Shown: positions 44,000-53,371 of the stretch, piece by piece
Numbering within the stretch: position 1 is the first letter of the stretch
Layout of the letters: each line of letters opens with the position of its first letter
NCBI GenBank assembly: GCA_964500445.1
Contig: CAZCOG010000030.1
Coordinates: 13,692 to 77,691 of the forward strand
DNA length: 64,000 nucleotides
Origin: Persicitalea sp964500445
GTDB lineage: Bacteria; Bacteroidota; Bacteroidia; Cytophagales; Spirosomataceae
Direction of reading: 5' to 3'
Translations under genes and position numbers: made by a program
The notes under the pieces: generated by a model
Database searches by the model: none
What the model was told of the DNA's origin: nothing
The model's input: only the letters and a program-made list of their open reading frames with translations

Positions 44000-45589
44000 A
44001 TGAACAAATACCTTCTCGGCGGCCTGTTACTATCCGCTACGCTCGGCCAGGCCCAGGACACGGCTACTAAATACGCCGAAACTATTAACCCTACCGACCT
44101 AAAAAACCACTTGGTCATCATTGCCTCTGACAGCCTGGAAGGCCGTGACACGGGTTCGGAAGGTCAGAAGAAAGCCGCCGACTACGTGTCGAAACACTTT
44201 AAAATGTACGGCCTGACGCCCATCGCCACCGACGGCGCCGGAGCCAAGAGCTATTACCAACACTACGACCTCTACCAAAAAACCTGGGGCGACGTGTATG
44301 TGAAGGCCGACGGCCGGAAATTCGCATTCAACGAGGATTTCTATCTCAACGGACTCCTCAGTACCGACGGCGAGGTATCGGCCCCGACGGTTTTTGCGGG
44401 CTATGGCATCGAGGCCGCTCCTTACAACGACTACAAAGACCTGGACGTAACGGGCAAAGCCGTCGTGATTCTGGAAGGCGAGCCGAAAGACCGCAGCGGC
44501 AAGTACTACGTCAACGACAGCGACCAGGCGTCGAGCTGGAGCGGGCCGCAGTCGTGGCAGAAGAAAGCGGCTACGGCCATGGCCAAGGGCGCGAAGTACG
44601 TGTTCATGGTGTCGGAAAAAGAAGGCAAGGAATTTGAACAACTCGTGAAGCAGCGGGCCATTATGGCGCGGCGCATGAATCGCATGAGCATGAAGCCCAT
44701 TCAGGAGTCGCTCAGCAATATGGCGGTTTTCACCGTGTCTCCCGAAGTAGGAGCCGCCCTGCTCCGTACTTCACCGAAGAAACTAAAAGGATTTCAGGAA
44801 GACATCGACAAGAAAGGCGTTCCTGTCGCCAAAGGCCCCATCGGCACCGTGTCGCTGAAAGTGGAGCGCAAGAGCGAAACCATTGGTACCGAAAACGTAG
44901 CGGGATTTCTGGAAGGTACCGACAAGAAAGACGAGGTAGTTGTCATTTCGGCACACTTGGACCACATCGGCATTTCGTCGGACGGGCAGATCAACAACGG
45001 AGCCGACGACGACGGCTCGGGTACCGTTTCGCTGCTGGAACTTGCCCAGGCATTCAGTCAGGCCAAGGCCGACGGCAACGGTCCGCGCCGCAGCATCCTG
45101 TTCCTGAATGTGACGGGCGAAGAGAAGGGTCTTTTCGGCTCGGCCTATTACTCGGAAAATCCGCTGCTGCCGCTGGAAAATACCGTGGCCGACCTGAACA
45201 TCGACATGATTGGCCGCGTGGATAAAGACCACGCCGACGATCCCAAGTACGTCTACATCATCGGCTCCGACAAGCTGTCGTCCGAGCTGCACGCCATCAG
45301 CGAAGCCGCCAACGAAGCGCACGTGGGCTACAAGCTCGACTACACCTACAACGATCCCAAAGACCCCAACCGCTTCTACTACCGCTCCGACCACTACAAT
45401 TTTGCCAAGAAAGGCATCCCAGTGGTTTTCTATTTCACGGGCGTTCACGAAGACTACCACCGCCCCGGCGACGACGTCGAGAAAATTATGTTCGACAAGC
45501 AGGCCCCCATCGTGAAGCTGGTTTTCTATACCGCCTGGGAACTGGCCAACCGCGAGGAGCGGATCAAGGTGGATAGTAACAAGGAATAG
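44000..45589 (+). CDS. Exported M28-family metallopeptidase
   Basis: 529 residues with a signal peptide (to LGQAQ). The di-zinc catalytic domain occupies the C-terminal half: SAHLDHIG (His), NNGADDDGSG (Asp), VTGEEKGLFGS (Glu pair), NIDMIGRVD (Asp) and HEDYHRPGDD (His). A protease-associated-type insert appears around residues 120-250. It probably removes amino-terminal residues or short peptides outside the cytoplasm. Confidence 0.93.
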   Translation: MNKYLLGGLLLSATLGQAQDTATKYAETINPTDLKNHLVIIASDSLEGRDTGSEGQKKAADYVSKHFKMYGLTPIATDGAGAKSYYQHYDLYQKTWGDVYVKADGRKFAFNEDFYLNGLLSTDGEVSAPTVFAGYGIEAAPYNDYKDLDVTGKAVVILEGEPKDRSGKYYVNDSDQASSWSGPQSWQKKAATAMAKGAKYVFMVSEKEGKEFEQLVKQRAIMARRMNRMSMKPIQESLSNMAVFTVSPEVGAALLRTSPKKLKGFQEDIDKKGVPVAKGPIGTVSLKVERKSETIGTENVAGFLEGTDKKDEVVVISAHLDHIGISSDGQINNGADDDGSGTVSLLELAQAFSQAKADGNGPRRSILFLNVTGEEKGLFGSAYYSENPLLPLENTVADLNIDMIGRVDKDHADDPKYVYIIGSDKLSSELHAISEAANEAHVGYKLDYTYNDPKDPNRFYYRSDHYNFAKKGIPVVFYFTGVHEDYHRPGDDVEKIMFDKQAPIVKLVFYTAWELANREERIKVDSNKE

Positions 45590-45655
45590 TTCAGCGTTCC
45601 TGGTTCTTCGTTGAGAACCTGAATTCCCAAAGGCTGAATCTTTACAGCAAGTATT

Positions 45656-47023
45656 TTGAGCGACAAAAACCTCCCTCCCGCCTTCGAATCCGTTATGCAA
45701 GCCCAACTGGGGGCGGAGTTTGCTTTGTTTGAAGAAACCCTAGCGACGGCACCGCCCGTCAGTATCCGATTGAACCCCGATAAGCGGGCTTACGAAGTTT
45801 CAGGTCTATCGAAAGTACCTTGGCATCCCCACGGCTACTACCTGCCCGAGCGCCCGGTTTTCACGCTCGATCCGGTATTCCACGCGGGCGGGTACTACGT
45901 GCAGGAAGCTTCGTCCATGATTTTGCACGAGATACTTTCGCAACTTGTCCCTGCCCAACGCCCTCTGCGGATTCTGGATTTGTGCGCCGCGCCGGGTGGC
46001 AAAAGTACCCTGCTGGCATCGTGGATGCCGCCGGGCAGCCTGTTGCTGGCCAACGAGGTCATCCGCAGCCGGGTCAATCCCTTGCAGGAAAACCTGGAAC
46101 GCTGGGGCCATCCCGGTACCTTCACGAGCAGCTACGATCCGGAAAGTTTTGCCAAACTCAACGGCTTTTTCGACATCGTACTGGTGGATGCGCCCTGCTC
46201 GGGTGAAGGACTGTTCCGCAAAGACCCCGAAGCCGTGCGCGAGTGGTCGCCCGAACATGTAGAACTGTGCTCGGCCCGGCAACGGCGCATCCTGGCGGCG
46301 GCGGTAAAGCTGGTGGCCCCCGGCGGTACGCTGCTCTACAGTACCTGCACCTACAATGAAGCTGAAAACGAACAGAATGCCACCTGGCTGGCAGAAACCC
46401 AAAAACTAGACCACCTCGAAGTCGCCCTCCCCGCCGAATGGGGGGTAGTTTCGCGTAATCCCGGCTACCAATGCTACCCACACCGCCTCCGGGGTGAGGG
46501 TTTCTACTTCGCCGCTTTCCGCCAGTCGCGTGGCCTGCCCTTCCGGGGTAAGACCGGACGCTACATGAGCAAGCTGAGTGACCTTAAAAAAAGGGAAGAA
46601 GCGGCCTTGGCCGATTGGGTTCGTAACGCCGAACAACTCTTCTTCCTACAACGTCCCGACGGAACGGTGCTCTTCGCCCCCAACGAACTTTGGAACGACC
46701 TGATGCTGCTGGATACAGCCCTGCCGCAGGGCGTATGGTTGCGTCAGGCGGGTGAGTTCAAGGGCAAAGATTTCATTCCCGCCCATAGTCTGGCGATGAG
46801 TACTGTAGTTAGTCCAGATCTTGCTGCCGCAGAGCTGGACCGGGAAATGAGTTTAAGATTTTTGAAAAAAGAAAACATTGAACTACCCAACGACGCTCCC
46901 AAAGGCTGGCTGCTGGCGCAACACCTGGGCCTGAACCTGGGCTGGATGAAAAATCTGGGTAATCGCGTGAACAACTACCTGCCCAAAGACTGGCGGATTC
47001 GGATGGATATCCGGGAGGTGTAA
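45656..47023 (+). CDS. rsmF: RsmF-like rRNA (cytosine-C5) methyltransferase
   Basis: 455 residues with a TTG start. The family N-terminus (LPPAFESVMQAQLGAEFALFEE) is only complete with this start, and an in-frame stop lies 21 bases further up. SAM site: ILDLCAAPGGKSTLLA (about residue 106). Catalytic Cys residues are in DAPCSGEG and STCTYN. The C-terminal part is the usual RNA-binding extension. It methylates 16S rRNA (C1407-type site) by family analogy. Confidence 0.92.
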   Translation: MSDKNLPPAFESVMQAQLGAEFALFEETLATAPPVSIRLNPDKRAYEVSGLSKVPWHPHGYYLPERPVFTLDPVFHAGGYYVQEASSMILHEILSQLVPAQRPLRILDLCAAPGGKSTLLASWMPPGSLLLANEVIRSRVNPLQENLERWGHPGTFTSSYDPESFAKLNGFFDIVLVDAPCSGEGLFRKDPEAVREWSPEHVELCSARQRRILAAAVKLVAPGGTLLYSTCTYNEAENEQNATWLAETQKLDHLEVALPAEWGVVSRNPGYQCYPHRLRGEGFYFAAFRQSRGLPFRGKTGRYMSKLSDLKKREEAALADWVRNAEQLFFLQRPDGTVLFAPNELWNDLMLLDTALPQGVWLRQAGEFKGKDFIPAHSLAMSTVVSPDLAAAELDREMSLRFLKKENIELPNDAPKGWLLAQHLGLNLGWMKNLGNRVNNYLPKDWRIRMDIREV

Positions 47024-47148
47024 ACCACACTACATTTAAAGGCCGGGGTACTATTCCAACCTTTTCGACTTTTTGCTACTCTGTGTAATTACACACTGAT
47101 ACTAATATCTGTTAGCTGATAATGGTCTTTTGAAAAAACTCGTAAAAA

Positions 47149-47553
47149 ATGAAAACGCTTCGGTTGCTGGCCACTGCTTTTTTCCTTCTCGGCGAACTGG
47201 GTTGCGCCGAGAAGGAACTTCGCCCCTATGAACGTAGTCTCGTGGGTACCTGGCGACTATTCGAGGTAGGAGGCTCGACGGGTTATCAGTGGTATGTACT
47301 TCCGATGCCGGCTACGCCCTTGCAGAGTCTGACTTTTACGCGCAACGATAAATTTTCCCGTCAGGGAAACGCTCTGAGTAATTTTGAGTACCCCAGATAC
47401 CGTATCATATCGGAAGACGAACAAGTGAAGCTGGAATTGTATGGAAAGGACACGGATGGTTTCAAATCGACGCTCCGTATCGAAGGAGATACTATGTACA
47501 TCGCCCCACCCTGTTTCGAAGGCTGTCATTATGGGTTTGTCAAAATAAAATAG
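47149..47553 (+). CDS. Small lipocalin-like lipoprotein
   Basis: 134 residues. Lipobox ELGC at about residue 19. The mature part starts with SLVGTWRLFEV, a phrase common in short lipocalin-like domains, followed by beta-strand-like segments and two Cys near the C-terminus (PPCFEGCHYG) that may form a disulfide. The next gene follows after 3 bases. Function unknown. Confidence 0.65.
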   Translation: MKTLRLLATAFFLLGELGCAEKELRPYERSLVGTWRLFEVGGSTGYQWYVLPMPATPLQSLTFTRNDKFSRQGNALSNFEYPRYRIISEDEQVKLELYGKDTDGFKSTLRIEGDTMYIAPPCFEGCHYGFVKIK

Positions 47554-47556
47554 GGC

Positions 47557-47925
47557 ATGAAAACTACTATTCTAATCCTGCTGCTGCCCGCTTTTTACCG
47601 GCCCCAACCGCCGCGCCTTACTCCACCCTGTGGCGTCGAAAAACCACTTCAAGAATTAAGCTGGCTCAAAGATAAAGTCGCCCAGTACCAAAAGGACGGT
47701 GGCACCCTCACCATCATGCAGGCGCAGCACGGGAGCGAAACCCTTTTCTCCATCGAATACGCCCTGGGCACAGATGCGCGGGAAACTACCTATTACCGAT
47801 GCAACGGCGGGGAGATTTGTAAAACCTCCGTCACTATCGCGGGCCTGACGAGTAGCTGCTCCGGTGATTTTCCCAATGAACTAATGGGACGGAAAATGAT
47901 TTATCCCTCATTTGAGGTGAAATGA
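47557..47925 (+). CDS. Small exported protein of unknown function
   Basis: 122 residues. The N-terminal 14 residues are a short leader; the sequence after it is Pro-rich (RPQPPRLTPPCGVEK). The body has four Cys, which suits an oxidising compartment. LQELSWLKDKVAQYQ is a likely amphipathic helix. It is tightly coupled to the preceding lipoprotein gene. I do not assign a family. Confidence 0.6.
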   Translation: MKTTILILLLPAFYRPQPPRLTPPCGVEKPLQELSWLKDKVAQYQKDGGTLTIMQAQHGSETLFSIEYALGTDARETTYYRCNGGEICKTSVTIAGLTSSCSGDFPNELMGRKMIYPSFEVK

Positions 47926-48004
47926 TGGGAAGTACGCAATCAAGCAGAGCGCGCCTATAAAAGGCCGTTCTGCTTCGGTACCGTCCTGACAGAAATCCAG
48001 CCAC

Positions 48005-48035
48005 AAAAGCCGCATCATTTGGTGCGGCTTTTTTT
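48005..48035 (+). terminator. Rho-independent terminator
   Basis: 10-bp perfect arms (48005-48014 and 48023-48032), an 8-base loop and a run of seven T end the two small genes. Confidence 0.85.
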
Positions 48036-48100
48036 GTTGAGATCAACTTGCCTATTTTTGTTAAAACAACATTCCCAGAAACTTAGCGCAACCCAACCGT

Positions 48101-51100
48101 ATGAGAAAAGTACTACTGCTTGCCCTGCTCACGATGAGCGCCTCGCTCACAACTTTCGCCCAGAAGAAAAAGAAAACTACCGCGCCACCTCCTACCACTA
48201 CCACAGCAGCCACCTCAGCCGCTGACCGCACCAAAGGCTACGAACAGCGCCAGAAGCTGGACGCTAATTCCTTAGTAAGCAATGTGAAGTTCCGCGCCAT
48301 TGGCCCTACCGACATGAGCGGGCGCGTGGTGGATCTGGACGTCAACGACGCCAATCCGACGCAATTCTTTGTGGCTTATGCCTCGGGAGGTTTGTGGAAA
48401 ACTGAAAACAATGGCATGAGTTTCACGCCTCTGTTCGACCAGGAATCTACCATGTCGATCGGCGATATTGCCGTGGATTGGAAAACCAATGGGCAGACGA
48501 TTTGGGTCGGCACGGGCGAAAATAATTCGAGCCGCTCGTCCTACGCCGGCGATGGCGTATACAAAAGTACCGATGGCGGCAAAACCTGGCAGCACGTTGG
48601 TCTGGAAGATACGCATCACATCGGCCAGGTAATTCTGCACCCTAGTGACCCCAACACGGTATGTGTAGCGGCACTCGGCCATCTGTACAGCCCCAACACC
48701 GAGCGGGGCGTATACAAAACGACCGACGGCGGCAAAACCTGGGCTAAAACGCTTTTCGTGGACGACCAGACGGGTGCCATCGACCTGGACATTCACCCGA
48801 CTAACCCGAATGTACTTTTCGCTTCGCTGTGGCATAAGGAGCGCAGCGCCTGGAATTTCGTGGAGGGTGGTAAAACCTCCGGGATTTATAAGTCCACCGA
48901 CGGAGGGAATACCTGGCAACTACTAAGTACTTCAGGCAGCGGTCTGCCGCAGGGAGAAGGCGTCGGGCGGATCGGGCTGACGATTTACCCCAAAGATCCC
49001 ACTATCATGTACGCTTTCGTCGACAATCAGGATAAACGCAAGCCCGAAGCCAAGAAAGAGGAGGAAGGACTGACGGTAAAGCAGCTGAAAGAGATGAAAA
49101 TGGAAGATTTCATGGAGCTGTCGGACCTGGTCATCAACGAGTTTTTGGACAAAGGGAATTATCCCCAGAAAAACTCGGCAAAGCAACTCAAAGCTGACCT
49201 GAAAAGCGGCAAGCTACAGGTGAGGGATATTTATGACTTCGTGGGCGGTGCCAACGACGAGCTGATCTCCGCGCCGGTCAAAGGTGCCGAAATCTACCGT
49301 AGCGACGATGGCGGCAAATCCTGGAAAAAGACCCACGAGGACTACATCGATCTGGTGTACACCTACGGCTACTACTTCGGACAGATTTATGTCACTCCTA
49401 CCGACGCCAACCGGATAGTTACCTTCGGTGTCCCTATTTTGCTGTCGGAGGACGGGGGGAAAAGCTGGAAAAACATTGAAAAAGAAAACGTCCACTCCGA
49501 TCATCATGCGCTGTGGATCAATCCCAACAACCCGGGTCACATGATCAATGGCAACGACGGCGGTGTGAACGTAACCTACGACAGCGGAAAACACTGGTCG
49601 CACCTGAACTCGGAACCGTTGGGGCAGTTCTACGCCATTGCCGTAGATATGGAGAATCCCTATAATGTATACGGCGGCCTGCAGGACAATGGCGTCTGGA
49701 CGGGTACTTCCAAACCTCGCGAAGATGCGCCGCTGCCCGCATGGAAATCCATTATGGGGGGCGACGGGATGCAGGTGCAGGTCGACTGGCGCGATAACAG
49801 CACTGTGTACACGGGTTTTCAGTTTGGCAACTACTTCCGGCTGGACAAGAACAAAAGTGGTTTTGGCAGTATGAAGCGGCTAGCCATGCCACGCGAAATC
49901 GGTGATCCCAAGCTACGCTTCAACTGGCAGGCACCCATTCACCTCTCGCGGCACAATCAGGACATCGTGTATTTCGGCTCCAACAAATTTCATCGCAGTT
50001 TGGACAAAGGCGAAACTTTCGAAAACCTTTCGGACGATTTGACTAAAGGTGGAAAAGAAGGCGATGTTCCTTTTGGTACTTTAACTACCATCGACGAGTC
50101 GCCCAAACGCTTCGGTTTGCTGTACGCCGGTACCGACGACGGCCTGGCCTGGGTGTCGAAAGACGCAGGCTATACCTGGACGAAAATCTCGGACGCCTTA
50201 CCCCAAAACCTCTGGGTCAGTCGTGTCGCAGCTTCGGCTCACGACGAAAGTACCGTCTATATCTCGCTCAATGGGTATCGCGACGACAATTTCTTGCCCT
50301 ACCTTTTTGCCTCCACCGACTACGGTCAAACCTGGAAAGCCATTGGTACCGACCTACCCGCCGAGCCGATCAACGTGGTGAAGGAAGATCCCGTCAACGC
50401 CAACATTCTCTACGTCGGCACCGACCACGGCGTGTATGTTTCTATGGACAAGGGTACTTCGTTCATGCGCATGTCGGGCGGTCTGCCCGCCGTGGCGGTT
50501 CATGATCTGCTGGTGCATCCGCGCGATAAGGAACTGGTCGCAGGTACCCACGGACGTTCCATCTACGTAGCCGACGTAAGTCTTTTACAGCAATTGGACG
50601 ACACTCTGCGGCAAAAAGAGCTATACACTTTTTCCCTAAATCCAGTCACTTACAGCGAGCGTTGGGGGCGGGTGCGCAAGTACGAGGAGCCGGAAGAATT
50701 GAAGTTTGAGATTCCATACTACACCCGAACGGCCGGGAAATCAACGATTGACATCCAAACCGAAAAAGGCCTGACGCTGGCCACGCTAACGGATAACAGC
50801 GAGTCGGGACTCAATTACGTAAACTGGAACTACGCTATCGACGAAAGTACCAAAGCCGAATACGAAAAGTACCTCAACGAGAACAAAAAGAAGGAAGACA
50901 AAGAAATCAAGCTGGAAGCAGCGGAGGACAAGAAAATGTATATCCGTCCTGGCAAATACACGGTGGTAGTCACAACAGCTAACGGTGCCAAAACCGAACA
51001 ACCCCTTACCATTAAAGCCCCGGAAAAGCGCCCTTCGCGCCGGGGTATTACCACGCAGGCCATTCCCTCTACGCCCGGTGAGTGGGAAGAGTACATGGAG

Positions 51101-51130
51101 GAAGAGCTTGGTATGGAGGAAGTGAAGTAG
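48101..51130 (+). CDS. Large exported Asp-box/Vps10-like beta-propeller protein
   Basis: 1009 residues with signal peptide to TTFAQ. Many Asp-box-like repeats are spread over residues 150-830: STDGGKTW, TTDGGKTW, STDGGNTW, SDDGGKSW, SEDGGKSW and STDYGQTW. These build beta-propellers of the sortilin/Vps10 or glycosyl-hydrolase-like type. A helical, Lys/Glu-rich insert lies around residues 310-370. It is annotated in relatives as a glycosyl hydrolase, but no catalytic set is visible, so a binding or scaffold role is as likely. Its 3' 70 bases recur in decayed form at 53020-53089. Confidence 0.85.
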   Translation: MRKVLLLALLTMSASLTTFAQKKKKTTAPPPTTTTAATSAADRTKGYEQRQKLDANSLVSNVKFRAIGPTDMSGRVVDLDVNDANPTQFFVAYASGGLWKTENNGMSFTPLFDQESTMSIGDIAVDWKTNGQTIWVGTGENNSSRSSYAGDGVYKSTDGGKTWQHVGLEDTHHIGQVILHPSDPNTVCVAALGHLYSPNTERGVYKTTDGGKTWAKTLFVDDQTGAIDLDIHPTNPNVLFASLWHKERSAWNFVEGGKTSGIYKSTDGGNTWQLLSTSGSGLPQGEGVGRIGLTIYPKDPTIMYAFVDNQDKRKPEAKKEEEGLTVKQLKEMKMEDFMELSDLVINEFLDKGNYPQKNSAKQLKADLKSGKLQVRDIYDFVGGANDELISAPVKGAEIYRSDDGGKSWKKTHEDYIDLVYTYGYYFGQIYVTPTDANRIVTFGVPILLSEDGGKSWKNIEKENVHSDHHALWINPNNPGHMINGNDGGVNVTYDSGKHWSHLNSEPLGQFYAIAVDMENPYNVYGGLQDNGVWTGTSKPREDAPLPAWKSIMGGDGMQVQVDWRDNSTVYTGFQFGNYFRLDKNKSGFGSMKRLAMPREIGDPKLRFNWQAPIHLSRHNQDIVYFGSNKFHRSLDKGETFENLSDDLTKGGKEGDVPFGTLTTIDESPKRFGLLYAGTDDGLAWVSKDAGYTWTKISDALPQNLWVSRVAASAHDESTVYISLNGYRDDNFLPYLFASTDYGQTWKAIGTDLPAEPINVVKEDPVNANILYVGTDHGVYVSMDKGTSFMRMSGGLPAVAVHDLLVHPRDKELVAGTHGRSIYVADVSLLQQLDDTLRQKELYTFSLNPVTYSERWGRVRKYEEPEELKFEIPYYTRTAGKSTIDIQTEKGLTLATLTDNSESGLNYVNWNYAIDESTKAEYEKYLNENKKKEDKEIKLEAAEDKKMYIRPGKYTVVVTTANGAKTEQPLTIKAPEKRPSRRGITTQAIPSTPGEWEEYMEEELGMEEVK
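51061..51130. repeat. 70-bp direct repeat, left copy (3' end of the propeller gene)
   Basis: By eye 58 of 70 bases match 53020-53089 without gaps; the last 20 bases are identical. The copy encodes the protein's final IPSTPGEWEEYMEEE region. Confidence 0.85.
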
Positions 51131-51176
51131 AGTTTTTGGAGAATACCAAGTAGTGTTTAACTTCCTATATAGAAAA

Positions 51177-51204
51177 ACCGCCCCTACTTGACTGTAGGGG
51201 TGGT
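51177..51204 (-). terminator. Terminator of the XRE-PIN pair
   Basis: 11-bp arms with one G-U pair (51177-51187, 51194-51204). Read on the minus strand the hairpin ends in a T-run. It lies 56 bases after the PIN gene stop. Confidence 0.75.
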
Positions 51205-51260
51205 CATCGAATGCTTTCTATTTTTAGTACACAGATTCCCCTTAAAGAACATGCGCATAA

Positions 51261-51767
51261 CTACCCCAAGCTGCAATTGAATCGAATATCGAGTTCTGCC
51301 ACAAATTTAAAATCATCAATCCAACGGACATCCATATTATCGCACACATTCGGAATTTTGACTTTCGTTGAGTTGATGGCCGTGACTTTCTCCTCCTTGG
51401 TCACGACGGTTGCACTTTCGTTAAGAGCATGAGCGATGACCCATGGATCGGCCAAAGACCTGCCTCTTACATTATCAACCAAGTTTACATGTAAAGGATT
51501 ACTTGCATAGATGGACCTCAAGCATTGAATTACTGATTCACTGGTCTTACGGATCGGAATCTGGCAGCCTTTTAGCCAATTGGACAGATCATCCTCAGTA
51601 CGAGTAATTTCCTCATAAACCAACTCAGGCAGGAAAATTCTTTGTCGGATTCCTAATTCATTGAGTATTTTCCAATAATCGGGACAAAACGTGGGCGAAT
51701 AATATTTTCGCCAAGCCTCAATGAGTACGTTAGCATCCAAACAATAAGTTCTTACCGTTGCACTCAT
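51261..51767 (-). CDS. PIN-domain protein (DUF4411-like)
   Basis: 168 residues. The opening YCLDANVLIEAW gives the first PIN Asp, and later acidic residues (EEITRTEDD, SLADPWVIAHAL) complete a metal-dependent ribonuclease site. The whole resembles the DUF4411 group. Its ATG overlaps the stop of the XRE/ImmA gene by four bases (ATGA), so translation is coupled. This is the expected toxin of a toxin-antitoxin-like pair, with RNA as the target by analogy. Confidence 0.85.
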   Translation of the reverse strand: MSATVRTYCLDANVLIEAWRKYYSPTFCPDYWKILNELGIRQRIFLPELVYEEITRTEDDLSNWLKGCQIPIRKTSESVIQCLRSIYASNPLHVNLVDNVRGRSLADPWVIAHALNESATVVTKEEKVTAINSTKVKIPNVCDNMDVRWIDDFKFVAELDIRFNCSLG

Positions 51768-52945
51768 TGATACAATTGGGCTTCTAGTTTTTGAAACTTG
51801 TTGACTTGAACATTCAGCAAATTACTGGCCTGAGTTGGTTCAATACGACCACCTCGAAATGCATCCAGAACGGTTTGTGTGAACAAGCGACTGTTTCGGT
51901 TGAGTTGAAGAAGAAAATAGTTTGGCCCTCCTGTTTTTTGCTTTTCTTTCTGTCTGGCTTTTTTCTCAGCTTCTCGCTCTAGAAATGCCTTGTACTCTGT
52001 ATCGGCTTCTCGTTTTAGTTTTTGATAGACGGCTAAGGGAATGAGATTCAGGTTCAATGACCTCACTAAAAAGGCAAAAGAGCTGATGCCCAATTTTTTG
52101 GAGACTCTAAAAACTTCATGCGAATTATTGAAGGTTGCTCCTGTAAGACTAAGCATGAAATTCTCCGGCATTAAAGCATTGGCCGCCACCTCATTGCAGA
52201 ATAGTTCTACTGCGTTTAACTTTTCTCTATCAAGCGGATTAGGCCTTATTTCATTGGAAATGCCCGTTTGGGCTATCCAGATATGGGCAAGCTCATGTAC
52301 TAGAGTGAACAGCTGTGGTGCATCCCAGTCGTCAGAATTTATAAACACAAAGGGGGCATACGGATCGGCGATAGCGAATCCCTGCATTTCCTCCGAGTCG
52401 ATTTTTAATCTACTATGGATGAAACTAGTTCGGGAAACGAATATCCCGTTGGACTCAGCAGCCTCTATCCATTCCCTAATTGGAGCACTCGTTTTATAAT
52501 CAGGCGGATTTAGGTCAAGCGTCGATAGCATATCCCTCGCCACGGATAATGCTGTATCTTCTATTGAGTATTTGCCTACAAATGGCAGCTTTTCTTCGGC
52601 GTCTTCTCGTTTTACATCGCTTATCCACGCTTGTTTCTGCTGAATTTCGCGGATGATAAAAACAGGAGCCGTACTCAATGGTTTTGAACCTGCCATTCTA
52701 AAATCTTGAAGTGGCTGGAAATCCCGTGGTATGTCTGGCAAAAAAAATAGGGCGAAGGGGCGTTTGTATTCTTTCGCCAATTTTTGGGCCTGCCTAATGG
52801 TCGGCTGATTAGTTCCTGCCTCCCATTCTTGTAACCGACTGACAGGTACAGCAACCTTAGTAGCCGCGATTTCCTCGGACATTCTGGCCGACTCTCTCGC
52901 CCATTTTAATACGTTGGGTGTTATGTATGCTTTTTCTGATGCCAT
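51764..52945 (-). CDS. XRE-family regulator with ImmA/IrrE metallopeptidase domain
   Basis: 393 residues. An HTH domain (residues about 20-60, SRLQEWEAGTNQPTIRQAQKL) is joined to an ImmA/IrrE peptidase domain with HELAH in LVHELAHIWIAQ (about residue 218) and a downstream Glu in NEVAANALMP as third zinc ligand. A charged coiled region (residues about 325-350) and a short C-terminal helical part follow. Such fusions often act as antitoxins or stress-cleaving regulators next to a DUF4411 PIN gene. A -7 box lies 7 bases before its ATG. Confidence 0.9.
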   Translation of the reverse strand: MASEKAYITPNVLKWARESARMSEEIAATKVAVPVSRLQEWEAGTNQPTIRQAQKLAKEYKRPFALFFLPDIPRDFQPLQDFRMAGSKPLSTAPVFIIREIQQKQAWISDVKREDAEEKLPFVGKYSIEDTALSVARDMLSTLDLNPPDYKTSAPIREWIEAAESNGIFVSRTSFIHSRLKIDSEEMQGFAIADPYAPFVFINSDDWDAPQLFTLVHELAHIWIAQTGISNEIRPNPLDREKLNAVELFCNEVAANALMPENFMLSLTGATFNNSHEVFRVSKKLGISSFAFLVRSLNLNLIPLAVYQKLKREADTEYKAFLEREAEKKARQKEKQKTGGPNYFLLQLNRNSRLFTQTVLDAFRGGRIEPTQASNLLNVQVNKFQKLEAQLYQ

Positions 52946-52952
52946 GACTAGG

Positions 52953-52960
52953 CAAAGATA
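52953..52960 (-). promoter_or_regulatory. -7 box close to the XRE/ImmA start
   Basis: TATCTTTG on the minus strand ends only 7 bases before the ATG at 52945, so the transcript would be nearly leaderless. No -33 element is evident. Confidence 0.5.
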
Positions 52961-53019
52961 GTGGTTGTTTTTTTGTAAAAAATAGGATTTATTTTTAAGG
53001 ACGGACTTGAATGAGTCAC

Positions 53020-53089
53020 CATTCCATCGACTCCCGTAGAGTGGGAAGAATACATGGAAGAAGAATGAAGTATGGAGGAAGTGAAGTAG
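53020..53089. repeat. 70-bp direct repeat, right copy (decayed gene end)
   Basis: Translated in phase this copy reads TIPSTPVEWEEYMEEE, then TGA, then SMEEVK and the original TAG. It is therefore a remnant of a second propeller-gene C-terminus. Confidence 0.85.
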
Positions 53090-53371
53090 TATATCATGCC
53101 ATCCCAGTATTTCACCAAATACCTGAAATCGATCAGACCAAAGGAGTACCGGTCAGACTATCGACCGATTATCTGAGCGGTGTTCATAAGCAGAATTTAA
53201 AAGTAAGCATCAGAAAGGGAAGCTATGTATTAATTGTCACCGGTGAAGGTCGTTGTCAGCCAAGGTACCCGATCTTTTTCGTCATTTTTCTACTCCCGGT
53301 CTGCGTGCATTTTCTCCCTATCAGTATCAAAGGTTAGCCGCATCAAGTCGGGTTGTGGGGTGTTGCTGCTG
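53090..53371. other. Intergenic region with no supported gene
   Basis: 282 bases downstream of the gene remnant. A 108-codon open frame starting at 53011 crosses it, but it begins inside the decayed repeat in another phase and its protein resembles nothing I know. Likely remnant sequence. Confidence 0.45.

Noticed and set aside
44783..45706. 307-codon open frame on the minus strand opposite the M28 peptidase
   Set aside because: It mirrors the codon pattern of the peptidase gene, whose zinc ligands and signal peptide are clear. The antisense protein has no recognisable domain.
48101..51130. Propeller protein as a sialidase because of its Asp boxes
   Set aside because: No sialidase Arg triad or catalytic Tyr/Glu pattern was found; Asp boxes are shared by Vps10-type propellers.
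53011..53337. 108-codon plus-strand frame after the XRE gene
   Set aside because: It starts inside the decayed 70-bp repeat in a phase different from the old gene, has no leader or motif and looks like chance.
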